NCBI GenBank assembly: GCA_963821025.1
Contig: CAWGCG010000003.1
Location: 1-64,000 of the forward strand
Length of the DNA stretch: 64,000 nucleotides
DNA from: WHSW01 sp963821025
GTDB lineage: Bacteria; Actinomycetota; Thermoleophilia; Solirubrobacterales; 70-9
Direction of reading: 5' to 3'
A program made the position numbers and the translations under genes. Under the pieces are notes generated by a model. It did not search any database, was not told where the DNA came from, and saw nothing but the letters and a program-made list of their open reading frames with translations. Positions 49,658 to 57,792 of the stretch are shown piece after piece; the first letter of the stretch is position 1, and each line of letters starts with the position of its first letter.

Positions 49658-49701
49658 CGCCCACGCAGTATCTCGCTCTGGCCGTGACCTAGCCGAGTAG
49701 G
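49655..49701 (-). promoter_or_regulatory. Element C copy 4 (SnoaL member 2)
   Basis: In the minus direction: CCTACTCGGCTAGGTCACGG then CCAGAGCGAGATACTGCGTG and GGCGATG. GATACT -10 candidate retained. Confidence 0.6.
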
Positions 49702-49918
49702 TCCTTGTTTAGGCCAGAGCGTCCTCCGAGCGGCGACGGCGGATTACCGCTTCTCGTCCAAGCGCAACGTTCAGTTGAGCCCTGACGCTAGGCGCGAGCG
49801 GCTTCTGAATCTCGCGCAACGGGAGCCGGGATCCTTGCGTTGGGCTCCCGCGACAGGACCGCGAGGCCGTCGGTGGCGTGTGTCGGCTGGATCGAGGTGC
49901 CGTCGATACGCTTGGCCG

Positions 49919-50347
49919 ATGCGGAAGAACCTGAGCGTTGAGGACCTGGGCACCTTCCTCGACGAGCCGCGGGTGGCGGTGTTGGCCACCCTCAGAGCCG
50001 ACGGGACGGTCCTGCTCTCACCGGTCTACCACGAATGGCGCGAGGGCGCATTCAACGTGGTGATCGAGACGCAGAATGTGAAGGCTCGGCATCTGCGGCG
50101 CGACCCCAGAGCGACGATCTTAGTGGCCGAGTCCGAACCGCCGCTGCGTGGCGTCGAGGTCCGAGGCTCGGCACGGTTCATCGACGACGGCGTCACCGAA
50201 ATCGCGCGCCGCATCGTGGCCAGGTACCCCGGCGATGAGGAAGCCGAGGCTGACGCGGAGGCCCTCCGAGGCGCGGATGTCATCGTCCGGCTGGAGCCCG
50301 ACCACATCCGCGTCTGGGATTTTGCCGACGAGTTCGACGGGGACTGA
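49919..50347 (+). CDS. PPOX-class (F420/FMN-type) small flavoprotein
   Basis: 142 residues from ATG 49919. LGTFLDEPRVAVLATLRADG then LLSPVYHEWREGAFNVVIET and NVKARHLRRDPRATILVAES, the split-barrel pattern with the strand pair that binds FMN or F420. Related in fold to 1245-1679. It is encoded on the plus strand among minus-strand SnoaL genes. The substrate is unknown; in related actinobacteria such proteins reduce biliverdin, mycotoxins or nitro compounds with F420H2. Confidence 0.85.
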   Translation: MRKNLSVEDLGTFLDEPRVAVLATLRADGTVLLSPVYHEWREGAFNVVIETQNVKARHLRRDPRATILVAESEPPLRGVEVRGSARFIDDGVTEIARRIVARYPGDEEAEADAEALRGADVIVRLEPDHIRVWDFADEFDGD

Positions 50348-50429
50348 CGCCCGGCGACGGCCCTTACGTGCGGGTCGCGCACGCAAGGGGGATCATCCGG
50401 GCGGCCGCGCTTCTGCCTCGGGCGCGCGC

Positions 50430-51173
50430 CTATGAAGCCGCGGCGACGTCGGCTTGCGCCGCGGCGACAACCAGCTTCGCCGCAGCGTCGGGCTGCGACA
50501 CCATCGAGGCGTGCGAGGCGGGGGCCTCCTCGATTGTTGAATCTGCGCGCTCTGCCATGAAGCGCTGCGTCGCCGGAGGGATCGCCTTGTCCTCGGTGCC
50601 TAGCAGATACCAGGACGGGACTGACTTCCACGCCGGGGGGCCCGACTCCGCGCCAAGTGCTGCGGCGCTCCACGGGCGCAGGGCGGCTGCCATCACGCGC
50701 GCCGTGTCGTCGTCAACGTCCCCGGCGAAGACCTCGGGGAACGCGTCCTGGTCGAGATAGAGATCCACACCTTCAGACCCGTCGGGGTTCGCAAACGGCA
50801 CTTCCCGCAGCGCGGTCGGAACCAGGCTGCCCTCGTTTAGCTCCAAAAGCTGCCCGATGCTCTCTCCTTCGTCCAACGCCCACCCGGCGAGATACACGAG
50901 CCCGACGACCTGGTCGTTGCCGGTCGCGGCATTCGTGATGACCGCTCCGCCGTACGAGTGGCCGACGAGCACGATCGGACCCTCGATCGTCTTCAGCAGG
51001 TCAGCGAGGTACTGGGCGTCGCCTTGTAGTCCTCGCAGCGGGTTCGCAAAGCCGATTGCGCTGTAGCCCTGGTCGTGCAGGATGCGGATGACGCCATCGA
51101 AGCCAGTGGCATCTCCCCAGGCACCGTGAACGAGGACGACCGTCGGCTGGGAGCCGTTGCCGGTGCTGTCCAT
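50430..51173 (-). CDS. Alpha/beta-fold hydrolase (small esterase-like)
   Basis: 247 residues with AAGGAGG four bases before the ATG. VVLVHGAWGDATGFDGVIRI (oxyanion-hole His-Gly), IVLVGHSYGGAVITNAATGN (nucleophile Ser in GHSYG) and SWYLLGTEDKAIPPATQRFM with SHASMVSQPDAAA (catalytic His). This arrangement is the EstA/alpha-beta hydrolase type widespread in soil actinobacteria. A P2 element lies 74 bases upstream. Confidence 0.87.
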   Translation of the reverse strand: MDSTGNGSQPTVVLVHGAWGDATGFDGVIRILHDQGYSAIGFANPLRGLQGDAQYLADLLKTIEGPIVLVGHSYGGAVITNAATGNDQVVGLVYLAGWALDEGESIGQLLELNEGSLVPTALREVPFANPDGSEGVDLYLDQDAFPEVFAGDVDDDTARVMAAALRPWSAAALGAESGPPAWKSVPSWYLLGTEDKAIPPATQRFMAERADSTIEEAPASHASMVSQPDAAAKLVVAAAQADVAAAS

Positions 51174-51246
51174 ATTTCCTCCTTGATTGGAGATGGCCCG
51201 CCCCGCAGCCAGCCTACATCGCCACCTTCCCAGTGCAAGGCCTGCT

Positions 51247-51290
51247 TCCCATGCAAAGCGGCGCCTTGGGCCACGCAGTAACTAAGTAGG
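51247..51290 (-). promoter_or_regulatory. P2 element copy 1 (relative of element C)
   Basis: In the minus direction: CCTACTTAGTTACTGCGTGG then CCCAAGGCGCCGCTTTGCAT, ending in ATGGGA. It shares the CCTACT-AG-TA and GGCC spacing with element C but has its own 3' half. Precedes the hydrolase gene 50430-51173. Confidence 0.5.
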
Positions 51291-51326
51291 TAGTTCTAAG
51301 ACGTCTAGAACAGACTGTGGTCAGTT

Positions 51327-51340
51327 GCGCCTGCTGGCGC
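51327..51340. terminator. Hairpin GCGCC-TGCT-GGCGC at the 3' side of SnoaL member 3
   Basis: Same 5-bp stem and loop as 49238-49251, within a longer shared stretch (GGTCAGTTGCGCCTGCTGGC on the plus strand). Confidence 0.45.
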
Positions 51341-51356
51341 TCCTTACCCTCAGCGC

Positions 51357-51749
51357 CTACTCCGACAGCCCGGCGGCTTCGAGGGCTTCGGACTCCCTGA
51401 CGTGAAAGGTCAACCGCGCGATCTTTCCCCGACGCAGCCCGAAGACGAACCAAAAGTCGCTCTCGACCGGGACGCCGCTTCCCTCCCCGCGTGCCGTCTG
51501 GCGCACGCGGACCAGCACGTGGTCACCGGCGTCGATGAACCCCTCGGGTGTTGCGGTCCACTCCTGAAATCCCTCGATCCAGTCCGCCGTCGCTTGGAGG
51601 AAGCCCTCCTTGCCGTGGTAGATCGCCCCATCGGGGTCAGGGCGGTGAGTGATCAGGTCAGCGGCCATCAACTCGAGCATCCCGCTCACATTGCCCTCCT
51701 CGAATGCGTCAAAGCCGCGTCGCACGATCTCCACGTTCTCCTGCGACAT
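51357..51749 (-). CDS. SnoaL/NTF2-like protein (family member 3)
   Basis: 130 residues. MSQENVEIVRRGFDAFEEGN, LMAADLITHRPDPDGAIYHG, WIEGFQEWTATPEGFIDAGD and FWFVFGLRRGKIARLTFHVR, ending in ALEAAGLSE. Typical SnoaL cone. Element C copy 5 ends at its ATG. Confidence 0.85.
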   Translation of the reverse strand: MSQENVEIVRRGFDAFEEGNVSGMLELMAADLITHRPDPDGAIYHGKEGFLQATADWIEGFQEWTATPEGFIDAGDHVLVRVRQTARGEGSGVPVESDFWFVFGLRRGKIARLTFHVRESEALEAAGLSE

Positions 51750-51792
51750 CGCCGCGCAGTATCTCGCTCTGGCCGTGACCTAGCTGAGTAGG
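51747..51792 (-). promoter_or_regulatory. Element C copy 5 (SnoaL member 3)
   Basis: In the minus direction: CCTACTCAGCTAGGTCACGG then CCAGAGCGAGATACTGCGCG and GCGATG; one base shorter than most copies just before the ATG. Confidence 0.6.
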
Positions 51793-51894
51793 AAGTCCGT
51801 CTAAGCCATAACAGGGCGACTAGCGCTTTTCATCCAAAGCGGCGATCGGCTTCCGCACCCCCGTTGCCGGGCATTCGGCGAGACTGCCCGTCCG

Positions 51895-53061
51895 ATGTCG
51901 GCCGATGAGGCTTATCCGCACCGAGACTCCACCGGCTCGATCTTCCTTCGCTTCCTGAAGTTCGGCGCCCTGGCCTGGGGTGGACCGGCGGCGCAGATCG
52001 CGATGATCAAGCATGAGTGCGTCGACGAGGAGGGCTGGGTCGACGAACCGACCTTCAAGAAGACGCTCGCCGTCTACCAGGTGCTGCCCGGTCCGGAGGC
52101 GCACGAGCTCTGCGTCTACTTCGGGCGCATCCGCGGCGGCATGCTCGGCGGCTTCCTCGCCGGACTCGGCTTCATGCTGCCCGGCTTCCTGCTCATGCTT
52201 GGCCTCTCCATCCTCTACGTCGAAGCGGAGCTCTCAGACAACCTCGACGAACTCTTCTACGGGCTCAAGGCCGCGGTAGTGGCGATTATCGCGCGGGCGC
52301 TGGTGCGGCTTACCCAGACGTTCATCACCGACGTGCCGCTCGCCGTGCTGGCTGTCCTGGCCTTCGGCCTGACCGTCTTCGCCGATGCTGGCTTCGTCAT
52401 CGTCTTGCTCGGCGCCGGGCTGCTATACGAGCTTTGGTCCAACGCTCGCTCCTGGGTTGGGGGGGCGGGCTCGTTCTCGCTCAGCTTGCCAGCGATCGTG
52501 CTGGTATTGGCCGGGACGATCACCGTCACGCTGACGGCGGAAATCTTCTGGGAGGGCCTGAAGGCGGGCCTGGTCACCTTCGGCGGCGCCTTCACCGTGA
52601 TCCCCTACCTGCAGGACGTTGCCGTGGAGGGCAAGGGGTGGCTCACCGAGGGTCAGTTCGTCGATGGCCTGGCGATGAGCGGCGTGCTGCCCGCCCCGTT
52701 CATCATCTTCTCGACCTTCGTCGGCTACATCACCGGCGGCTTGGTTGGCGGGCTGGCGATGACTCTCGGAATCTTCATTCCCGCGTTCGTGTTCCCGATC
52801 TTCTTTCATCGCCAGCTGGTGGCCATGGCTGAGAACCAGCGGCTACACCCGTTTCTGCTCGGGGTCGCTGCGGGAGTGATCGGGCTGATCGCAGCCGTCA
52901 CCGTGGACATCATCGACACCGGCGTTGTTGACGCGGCGACAGCCGTGCTGGCGATCGTCGGCTTCCTGATCCTGAACCGGTGGCACGGCAAGCTGACGGT
53001 GCTCTACGTTGTGCTCGGATGCGGCGTTGTCGGAGCGGTGCTCCAGTTGACGGTGCTGTAG
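51895..53061 (+). CDS. chrA: Chromate transporter (ChrA, CHR family)
   Basis: 388 residues, about ten to twelve helices in two homologous halves. First half: LRFLKFGALAWGGPAAQIAM and YQVLPGPEAHELCVYFGRIR (the CHR signature P-G-P-E). Second half: GLVTFGGAFTVIPYLQDVAV and MSGVLPAPFIIFSTFVGYIT. CHR proteins export chromate or similar oxyanions. No operon partner; SnoaL genes flank it on both sides. Confidence 0.93.
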   Translation: MSADEAYPHRDSTGSIFLRFLKFGALAWGGPAAQIAMIKHECVDEEGWVDEPTFKKTLAVYQVLPGPEAHELCVYFGRIRGGMLGGFLAGLGFMLPGFLLMLGLSILYVEAELSDNLDELFYGLKAAVVAIIARALVRLTQTFITDVPLAVLAVLAFGLTVFADAGFVIVLLGAGLLYELWSNARSWVGGAGSFSLSLPAIVLVLAGTITVTLTAEIFWEGLKAGLVTFGGAFTVIPYLQDVAVEGKGWLTEGQFVDGLAMSGVLPAPFIIFSTFVGYITGGLVGGLAMTLGIFIPAFVFPIFFHRQLVAMAENQRLHPFLLGVAAGVIGLIAAVTVDIIDTGVVDAATAVLAIVGFLILNRWHGKLTVLYVVLGCGVVGAVLQLTVL

Positions 53062-53088
53062 CCCGAGGCTCACGGCGATATGTCGCGT

Positions 53089-53132
53089 CCCATGAAAAGC
53101 GGCACTTTGGGCCCTTGCAATAACTAAGTAGG
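53089..53132 (-). promoter_or_regulatory. P2 element copy 2 (orphan, degenerate)
   Basis: In the minus direction: CTACTTATTGCAAGGGCCC then AAAGTGCCGCTTTTCATGGGA. No gene start lies downstream on the minus strand before the chrA 3' end, so it is orphaned. Confidence 0.45.
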
Positions 53133-53154
53133 AGCTATGCAACGGGCAGAACGC

Positions 53155-53193
53155 CGCTACTGGCCTACTCCGTATAGCCCGGCGGCTTCGAGG
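53155..53193 (-). pseudogene. SnoaL 3' tag remnant
   Basis: CTACTCCGTATAGCCCGGCGGCTTCGAGG-like sequence matches the antisense of the SnoaL end tag (ALEAAGLSE), preceded by GGGCAGAACGCCGC-type 3' flank. No SnoaL body is attached. Confidence 0.55.
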
Positions 53194-53387
53194 CCGCGCA
53201 GACCTCCCCACGCTCGGTCCGAGGCGACCAACGACCATCGCACCGCGCCCGGCTATGAATAGGCTCCGCCGATGTCCTGGGAGCGACTGATCGAGAGAGG
53301 CCGGATGCCTGTCATATTGTGCGCTCCTTCCGCGCTTGCCTACGTCAACTGGCTCGCCGGCGCTCGAGCGTCGGCTGGAGGCAGTGA

Positions 53388-54314
53388 ATGAGCCTGGTCG
53401 GGCAGGCCACGATCGTGATCGCCGTCGCAGCGGCGTCCGTCGCTTTGCTGTGGGCAGCGCGGCGCAGCCCCTTGAACGAGCCGTTCGCGGAAGAGATGGC
53501 AGTGCACGACCGGGCGTTCGAGTTCCTCGGCACCCTGTTCGCCGTCCTGCTCGCGTTCGTGGTCATCCAGGCGTACACGAGCTACAACGACGCGAAGTCG
53601 GGCGCGGAGGCCGAGGCCGAAGTCGTCCTCGAAATGTCCCGCACGGTGGAGGCATTCGACCCGGAGGCGCACGAGCGCCTCGAGGGATTCCTCGTGTGCT
53701 ACGGCCGCGCAGTGATCCATCACGGCTGGCCCGCGATGCAGGAGACCCAGGAGGGGAGCCCCGTCGTAAGCGACTGGGGTACCCGGTTCAGGAAGGAGGT
53801 GCTGCGCCTGGACGCCCAGTCGTTCATCCAGCGGGCCGCGTTCAGGCAGCTACTCCAGGAACAGGACAGGCGGATCGAGGGTCGCCGCACGCGGCTTGCC
53901 GAGGCCATCCGCGTCGTGCCGCTCCCGCTGTGGCTCGTCTTGCTGTTGGGGGCCGTGCTGACGATCGGCTGGGCGATCCTGAGCGCGAGCCGGCGCGGGA
54001 GTTTCCTCGTCCAAGCAGTGATCGTCGCATCGGTCGCGGCGATGGTGACATCCGCGCTGCTGCTGGTGTGGTTCCTGGATCACCCGTTCGTGGACGAGAG
54101 CGGAAGCATCACACCGATCGAGATGGAGCACACGCTCGAGACCATCGTGGAGGAGGAGGAAGACCAAGCCGTCAGGGTGACTCCTCCCTGCACCCCGGCC
54201 GGCGATCCGGTGCCAAGTCTCCTCGTGACTACCGAGACGCGGGAGTCCGTGGACGACATCTTCCGACTCCGGGAGCACGGTGGCTTCGAGGGCCCCCTCG
54301 CGCGGTCCCAATAG
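53388..54314 (+). CDS. DUF4239 (bestrophin-like) membrane protein
   Basis: 308 residues. Helices at both ends of a soluble middle: VGQATIVIAVAAASVALLWA, FEFLGTLFAVLLAFVVIQAY, then a helical region (EVVLEMSRTVEAFDPEAHER) and PLWLVLLLGAVLTIGWAILS, FLVQAVIVASVAAMVTSALLLVW. The pattern DRAFEFLGTLFAVLLAFVV-x-QAY is that of the DUF4239 family. The last ~18 residues (RLREHGGFEGPLARSQ) are read from the antisense of a collapsed SnoaL gene, so the C-terminus is probably chimeric. Confidence 0.78.
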   Translation: MSLVGQATIVIAVAAASVALLWAARRSPLNEPFAEEMAVHDRAFEFLGTLFAVLLAFVVIQAYTSYNDAKSGAEAEAEVVLEMSRTVEAFDPEAHERLEGFLVCYGRAVIHHGWPAMQETQEGSPVVSDWGTRFRKEVLRLDAQSFIQRAAFRQLLQEQDRRIEGRRTRLAEAIRVVPLPLWLVLLLGAVLTIGWAILSASRRGSFLVQAVIVASVAAMVTSALLLVWFLDHPFVDESGSITPIEMEHTLETIVEEEEDQAVRVTPPCTPAGDPVPSLLVTTETRESVDDIFRLREHGGFEGPLARSQ

Positions 54315-54352
54315 AGGGCCCGGCGCACGATCTCGACGTTCTCCTGCGACAT
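54264..54352 (-). pseudogene. Collapsed SnoaL gene: 5' tag joined to 3' tag
   Basis: From the ATG at 54352 the minus strand reads MSQENVEIVRRAL, then within 50 bases reaches an altered end tag (ALEATVLPES in another frame). About 300 bases of body are missing. Element C copy 6 upstream is intact. It underlies the 3' end of the DUF4239 gene. Confidence 0.7.
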
Positions 54353-54396
54353 CGCCCGCGCAGTATCTCGCTTTGGCCGTGACCTAGCTGAGTAGG
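54350..54396 (-). promoter_or_regulatory. Element C copy 6 (collapsed SnoaL)
   Basis: In the minus direction: CCTACTCAGCTAGGTCACGG then CCAAAGCGAGATACTGCGCG and GGCGATG. Intact although the gene it starts is collapsed. Confidence 0.6.
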
Positions 54397-54618
54397 TGCT
54401 TCCGTTTAGGCCAGAGCGTCCTCCGGGCGGCGACGGCGGATGACCGCTTCTTATCCACAGCAGTAGAGCGGACTTACGGGACTCGGACGCACTCCGTCGT
54501 TGGGTTCGTTTGGGGCTCAATCAGGGGAGCGGTTTGGTCGGAGCCCTGCGGTCGAATAGGGTCGGCCAGGTCGCAAGCCCGCGCTCGACGTGCGGTGCAT
54601 CCCATCGAAAGGGTTGAC

Positions 54619-55251
54619 ATGTTGGATTCACCGCTCTCGCGGCACGCAGGGCCACTGGCAGTGGCAGCCGGTGCGTTGATAATCGTCGCGCAGCTTCTGT
54701 GGTTGCCGTTCGATCCCAACGATCACGTGGCCACCGCGACGGATCCTGTATTTCAGACCGGCAATGTTGTCTACCTCGTTGGCTTTTGTGTGCTCATGCT
54801 TGCGCTGATCGGCGCGTACGGGTGGGGGCTCCACAAGGCGCCGGGCAAGCTTGGCGTGATCGCCTTCGTCACTGCGATCGTTGGCACGATGCTGCTGGGC
54901 GGCGACCTGTGGTTCGAGACCTTCGCCACCTCGTGGATCGCTAACGACGCGCCCGACCTGCTCGAAGCCGAGGACCCCTCGACCCTTCTTGCGATCGGCG
55001 CGATTGCCAGCTACCTGAGCTTCGCCGTGGGCTGGCTCCTCTTCGGGGTTGCAAACTATCGGGCTCGCGTCTTCCCGACCGCCATCTGTGTCGCCATCGC
55101 GATCGGTGGCGTCATTGGGTTCCGTGCGTTGCTGTCGCCCACCGCCATCCCCCTCGCTCTTGCCGTCGCATGGATGGGCGTGTGGATGATGAGGACGCCG
55201 ACCGCCGCCAGCGAGGCCCTTCAAACCCCAGGCCCGCAGCAGGCCCCCTAG
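54619..55251 (+). CDS. Six-helix membrane protein, unknown function
   Basis: 210 residues from ATG 54619, with AAAGGG upstream. Hydrophobic segments: PLAVAAGALIIVAQLLWLPF, VVYLVGFCVLMLALIGAYGW, LGVIAFVTAIVGTMLLGGDL, IGAIASYLSFAVGWLLFGV, AICVAIAIGGVIGFRALLS and PLALAVAWMGVWMMR. No family motif that I recognise. It is encoded on the plus strand between SnoaL genes; P2 copy 3 starts 17 bases after its stop. Confidence 0.7.
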   Translation: MLDSPLSRHAGPLAVAAGALIIVAQLLWLPFDPNDHVATATDPVFQTGNVVYLVGFCVLMLALIGAYGWGLHKAPGKLGVIAFVTAIVGTMLLGGDLWFETFATSWIANDAPDLLEAEDPSTLLAIGAIASYLSFAVGWLLFGVANYRARVFPTAICVAIAIGGVIGFRALLSPTAIPLALAVAWMGVWMMRTPTAASEALQTPGPQQAP

Positions 55252-55267
55252 AGACCGGTACCCGCTT

Positions 55268-55310
55268 CCCATGCAAAGCGGCACCTTGGGCCACGCAGTA
55301 ACTAAGTAGG
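55268..55310 (-). promoter_or_regulatory. P2 element copy 3 (orphan)
   Basis: In the minus direction: CCTACTTAGTTACTGCGTGG then CCCAAGGTGCCGCTTTGCAT and GGGAAGC. Nearly identical to copy 1, but it reads antisense into 54619-55251, so no gene is served. Confidence 0.5.
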
Positions 55311-55335
55311 GCCTAGGCAAGGGCCAGAACGTCGT

Positions 55336-55746
55336 CTACTGGAACTCCGACAGTCCGGCGGCTTCGAGGGCTCGCTGCCTATTACGGTCGAAGATCAGGT
55401 GAACAACCTTGTGATCGCGGAAGGTCCAAACCGAATACATCGTGTCTTCAACGGTGGCGCCGCTCTCGCGGCCGACGGCAGCTTGGCGGCCCTTGACGAA
55501 CACTCTTGTCGCGCTGGCTCTGCGGTATTCGTCGCCGATCAGCCGGTAACCGCGCCAGTCCCGGAGAAACTCACGCATGAACGCTTCAACTTCGGCGGGT
55601 CCGTTCGCCACGATTCGCTCACGCGCATCCGGCATGAAGCTCTCGAAGACGATCTCGGGATCGAATCGCTCCACTCCCGCCTTCATGTTTCCGCGCTGCC
55701 ATTCGGCGTAGGTCTCACGCACGATCTCGACGTTCTCCTGCGACAT
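55336..55746 (-). CDS. SnoaL/NTF2-like protein (family member 4)
   Basis: 136 residues. MSQENVEIVRETYAEWQRGN, FDPEIVFESFMPDARERIVA, YRLIGDEYRRASATRVFVKG and MYSVWTFRDHKVVHLIFDRN, ending in ALEAAGLSEFQ. The extra two residues after the tag are unusual for the set. Element C copy 7 runs into its ATG. Confidence 0.85.
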   Translation of the reverse strand: MSQENVEIVRETYAEWQRGNMKAGVERFDPEIVFESFMPDARERIVANGPAEVEAFMREFLRDWRGYRLIGDEYRRASATRVFVKGRQAAVGRESGATVEDTMYSVWTFRDHKVVHLIFDRNRQRALEAAGLSEFQ

Positions 55747-55790
55747 CGCCCACCCAGTATCGCGTCATGGCCGTGGCCTAGCTGAGTAGG
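55744..55790 (-). promoter_or_regulatory. Element C copy 7 (SnoaL member 4)
   Basis: In the minus direction: CCTACTCAGCTAGGCCACGG then CCATGACGCGATACTGGGTG and GGCGATG. GATACT is retained. Confidence 0.6.
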
Positions 55791-55815
55791 TGCTACGGAC
55801 TGACCAGAACGCGCT

Positions 55816-56211
55816 CTACTCCGACAGCCCGGCGGCTTCGAGGGCTTGGATCCTCTCTCTATGCGAGGAGCGGCGCGTGACCTTCCCGTCTCGGAAGGTC
55901 CAGACGTGGAAGAAGCGATTCCACACCTCGGCATCACTTCCTTTCAGCCGTCCGCCGTCGCGGACGGCGGTGACGACGTGCTTTTCGTCGGCGTGGATCA
56001 CCTCCGTCAGCTCGACGCGGAAATCCTCGAACGTCTCGAAGTATCCGCGCAACTCCGTCTCGCCCACGCTTCGAACCACCCCGAGGTCCGGGTAGGCGTC
56101 CGTCAGATCAACCGCATACTCCGGGTCGAACAGATCCGGCGATCCCTCCCAGTGGTGGGCGCTGACCTCCTCGTAGATCCGCCGCACGACCTCGACGTTC
56201 TCCTGCGACAT
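55816..56211 (-). CDS. SnoaL/NTF2-like protein (family member 5)
   Basis: 131 residues. MSQENVEVVRRIYEEVSAHH, YAVDLTDAYPDLGVVRSVGE, FRVELTEVIHADEKHVVTAV and RFFHVWTFRDGKVTRRSSHR, ending in ALEAAGLSE. Element C copy 8 at the start. It follows a hydrolase gene with a 63-base gap. Confidence 0.85.
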   Translation of the reverse strand: MSQENVEVVRRIYEEVSAHHWEGSPDLFDPEYAVDLTDAYPDLGVVRSVGETELRGYFETFEDFRVELTEVIHADEKHVVTAVRDGGRLKGSDAEVWNRFFHVWTFRDGKVTRRSSHRERIQALEAAGLSE

Positions 56212-56255
56212 CGCCCGCTCAGTATCTCGCTCTGGTCCTGACCTAGCTGAGTAGG
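56209..56255 (-). promoter_or_regulatory. Element C copy 8 (SnoaL member 5)
   Basis: In the minus direction: CCTACTCAGCTAGGTCAGGA then CCAGAGCGAGATACTGAGCG and GGCGATG. Confidence 0.6.
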
Positions 56256-56274
56256 GTGGATCAATAGGCCAGAA

Positions 56275-57276
56275 TCAGGTCTGGAGTGTTCCGTCAGCTC
56301 CCGAGCGGATGAATCCGGAGACGAGCTCGGATGTTCGATCCGGGTGACCGAGGTATGGGACGTGCCCAGCAGGCAGCAACTCGAGCTGCGCGTCCGGGAT
56401 GAGCCCTGCCGCTGCTTGTGCCACCTCGACCCCTCCGACGGGGTCGTGATCACCCCAGATCAACAACGTCGGGACGCTCAGGTGCCGCAACTCATCGTTG
56501 CGAATCATTGCCGAGTGCCGGAATCCGAAGGGAGAGATGGCGGCCCGAAGCTCAGCCAGGTTCCCGCGCGCTGCCACCGGGTCGCGCCCAGCCGCGACGA
56601 CCGCTTCGATCACATCCGGGTGGCGGACGATCGTGTCCTTCTCGCCCACCGACGACAGCAGACGAACGACCATCTTCGCGTTCGGCTTTAGCAGGCGCGT
56701 CAAGAGGTCACCGACCACAGGTACGGTCACCAATCGAAGCGGCGCCGGGGCGCACGTACCGGGCAGGAGCGGGGCCGAGCCAATCAGCACGAGCCGACGG
56801 ACGCGCTCGGGGCGGTGAAGCGCGTACCACAAAGCCCAGGTTCCCCCCATTGAGTTTCCTGCAAGCGCGAAGCTCTCCAACGCCAATTCGTCGACGAGCT
56901 CTTCGAGGAACTCGACGGCAGCGCCCCGGAAGCGCTCTCGCGGAACATTCGAAGGCGCGCTTAGCCCGAACCCGGGGCGGTCGACAGCAATCACCCGGAG
57001 ACCGTCGAGATGCTCAAGTAGAGGCAGGAACGACAGCGCCGATGTGTTGGTGCCGTGCAGCAAGATCACCGGTGGGCCAGCGCCCGACTCGACGACGTGG
57101 AGACGGCCCGAACCCACGTCGACGTACTGGCTCCGCAACGAGTAGGAACGAAGCAACCGTTCGTGGACCTCGACCACTTCATCCGAGTGGGCCGGAACGG
57201 GTGCGCCAGGTCGGCCTGTCTTCCGTGGGATCGTCATCGTCGTCTCGCTCCCATGATCCCTCGGGGCGTCTTGCAT
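56275..57276 (-). CDS. Alpha/beta-fold hydrolase
   Basis: 333 residues from ATG 57276; an in-frame ATG at 57237 would shorten it by 13. GPPVILLHGTNTSALSFLPL (oxyanion hole), FALAGNSMGGTWALWYALH with the nucleophile Ser in GNSMGG, TLLIWGDHDPVGGVEVAQA (acid) and LLPAGHVPYLGHPDRTSEL (catalytic His). A ~60-residue N-terminal extension lacks a signal peptide. The substrate is unknown; the layout resembles C-C bond hydrolases and lipases. Confidence 0.86.
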   Translation of the reverse strand: MQDAPRDHGSETTMTIPRKTGRPGAPVPAHSDEVVEVHERLLRSYSLRSQYVDVGSGRLHVVESGAGPPVILLHGTNTSALSFLPLLEHLDGLRVIAVDRPGFGLSAPSNVPRERFRGAAVEFLEELVDELALESFALAGNSMGGTWALWYALHRPERVRRLVLIGSAPLLPGTCAPAPLRLVTVPVVGDLLTRLLKPNAKMVVRLLSSVGEKDTIVRHPDVIEAVVAAGRDPVAARGNLAELRAAISPFGFRHSAMIRNDELRHLSVPTLLIWGDHDPVGGVEVAQAAAGLIPDAQLELLPAGHVPYLGHPDRTSELVSGFIRSGADGTLQT

Positions 57277-57380
57277 CCGAAGTCATAGCGCACCGCAGGC
57301 CACGAGGGCGTCATCTGGGCAGCGTGCTCTCGCTTGACATCGATCGGCGGACTTGGGGCGCTGAGTAGGAGCTATCGACC

Positions 57381-57403
57381 GGCCAGAACGCGGTCTACTG
57401 GCC
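57381..57403. terminator. Hairpin GGCCAG/CTGGCC at the 3' side of SnoaL member 6
   Basis: GGCCAG-AACGCGGTCTA-CTGGCC, the same stem as 48132-48155, directly at the stop of 57403-57792. Confidence 0.45.
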
Positions 57404-57792
57404 TACACCCGCAACCCGGCGGCTTCGAGCGCGTCGGCCTTGTCGGGGAACAATTCCCATCGGATGATCTGGCCTCGGCTAAAGGTCCATACCTGGGCCC
57501 ATCGCCTGTCGAATGGAGCGCCGCTGCCCCTCCCGCGGGCTCGTTCGCGCACGACGACGACCACGCTCGACCCGGCATCGATCAGCTCCTATGCGTCGAG
57601 GCGGTAGTCGTCCCAAGTTCCCAAGTAGTGGCGAGACGCCTCGATGACCGCGTCGCGCCCGGCGTGGACGCCATGAAGATCCACGGCCGGATGCGCGCGC
57701 AGGTCCCAGACGACGTATTCGTCAAGCAGCGCCCAGAAGGTGTCCACGCTTTCGATTCCTCGCCGGACCGCCTCCACGTTCGCTCGCGACAT
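57403..57792 (-). pseudogene. SnoaL/NTF2-like gene interrupted by an in-frame TAG (member 6)
   Basis: From ATG 57792 the frame reads MSRANVEAVRRGIESVDTFW and continues to WDDYRLDA, where TAG occurs at 57591-57589. The same frame continues beyond it as ELIDAGSSVVVVVRERARGR, WAQVWTFSRGQIIRWELFPD and ends in ALEAAGLRV followed by TAG at 57405. With the stop read through, the product is 129 residues, the normal family length, and no other damage is seen. A single nonsense substitution, read-through or sequence error all fit. Confidence 0.78.

Noticed and set aside
53336..54382. 348-residue plus-strand frame overlapping DUF4239
   Set aside because: Shifted frame of the DUF4239 gene with low-complexity Arg/Gly product; the helical DUF4239 frame is clearly the coding one.
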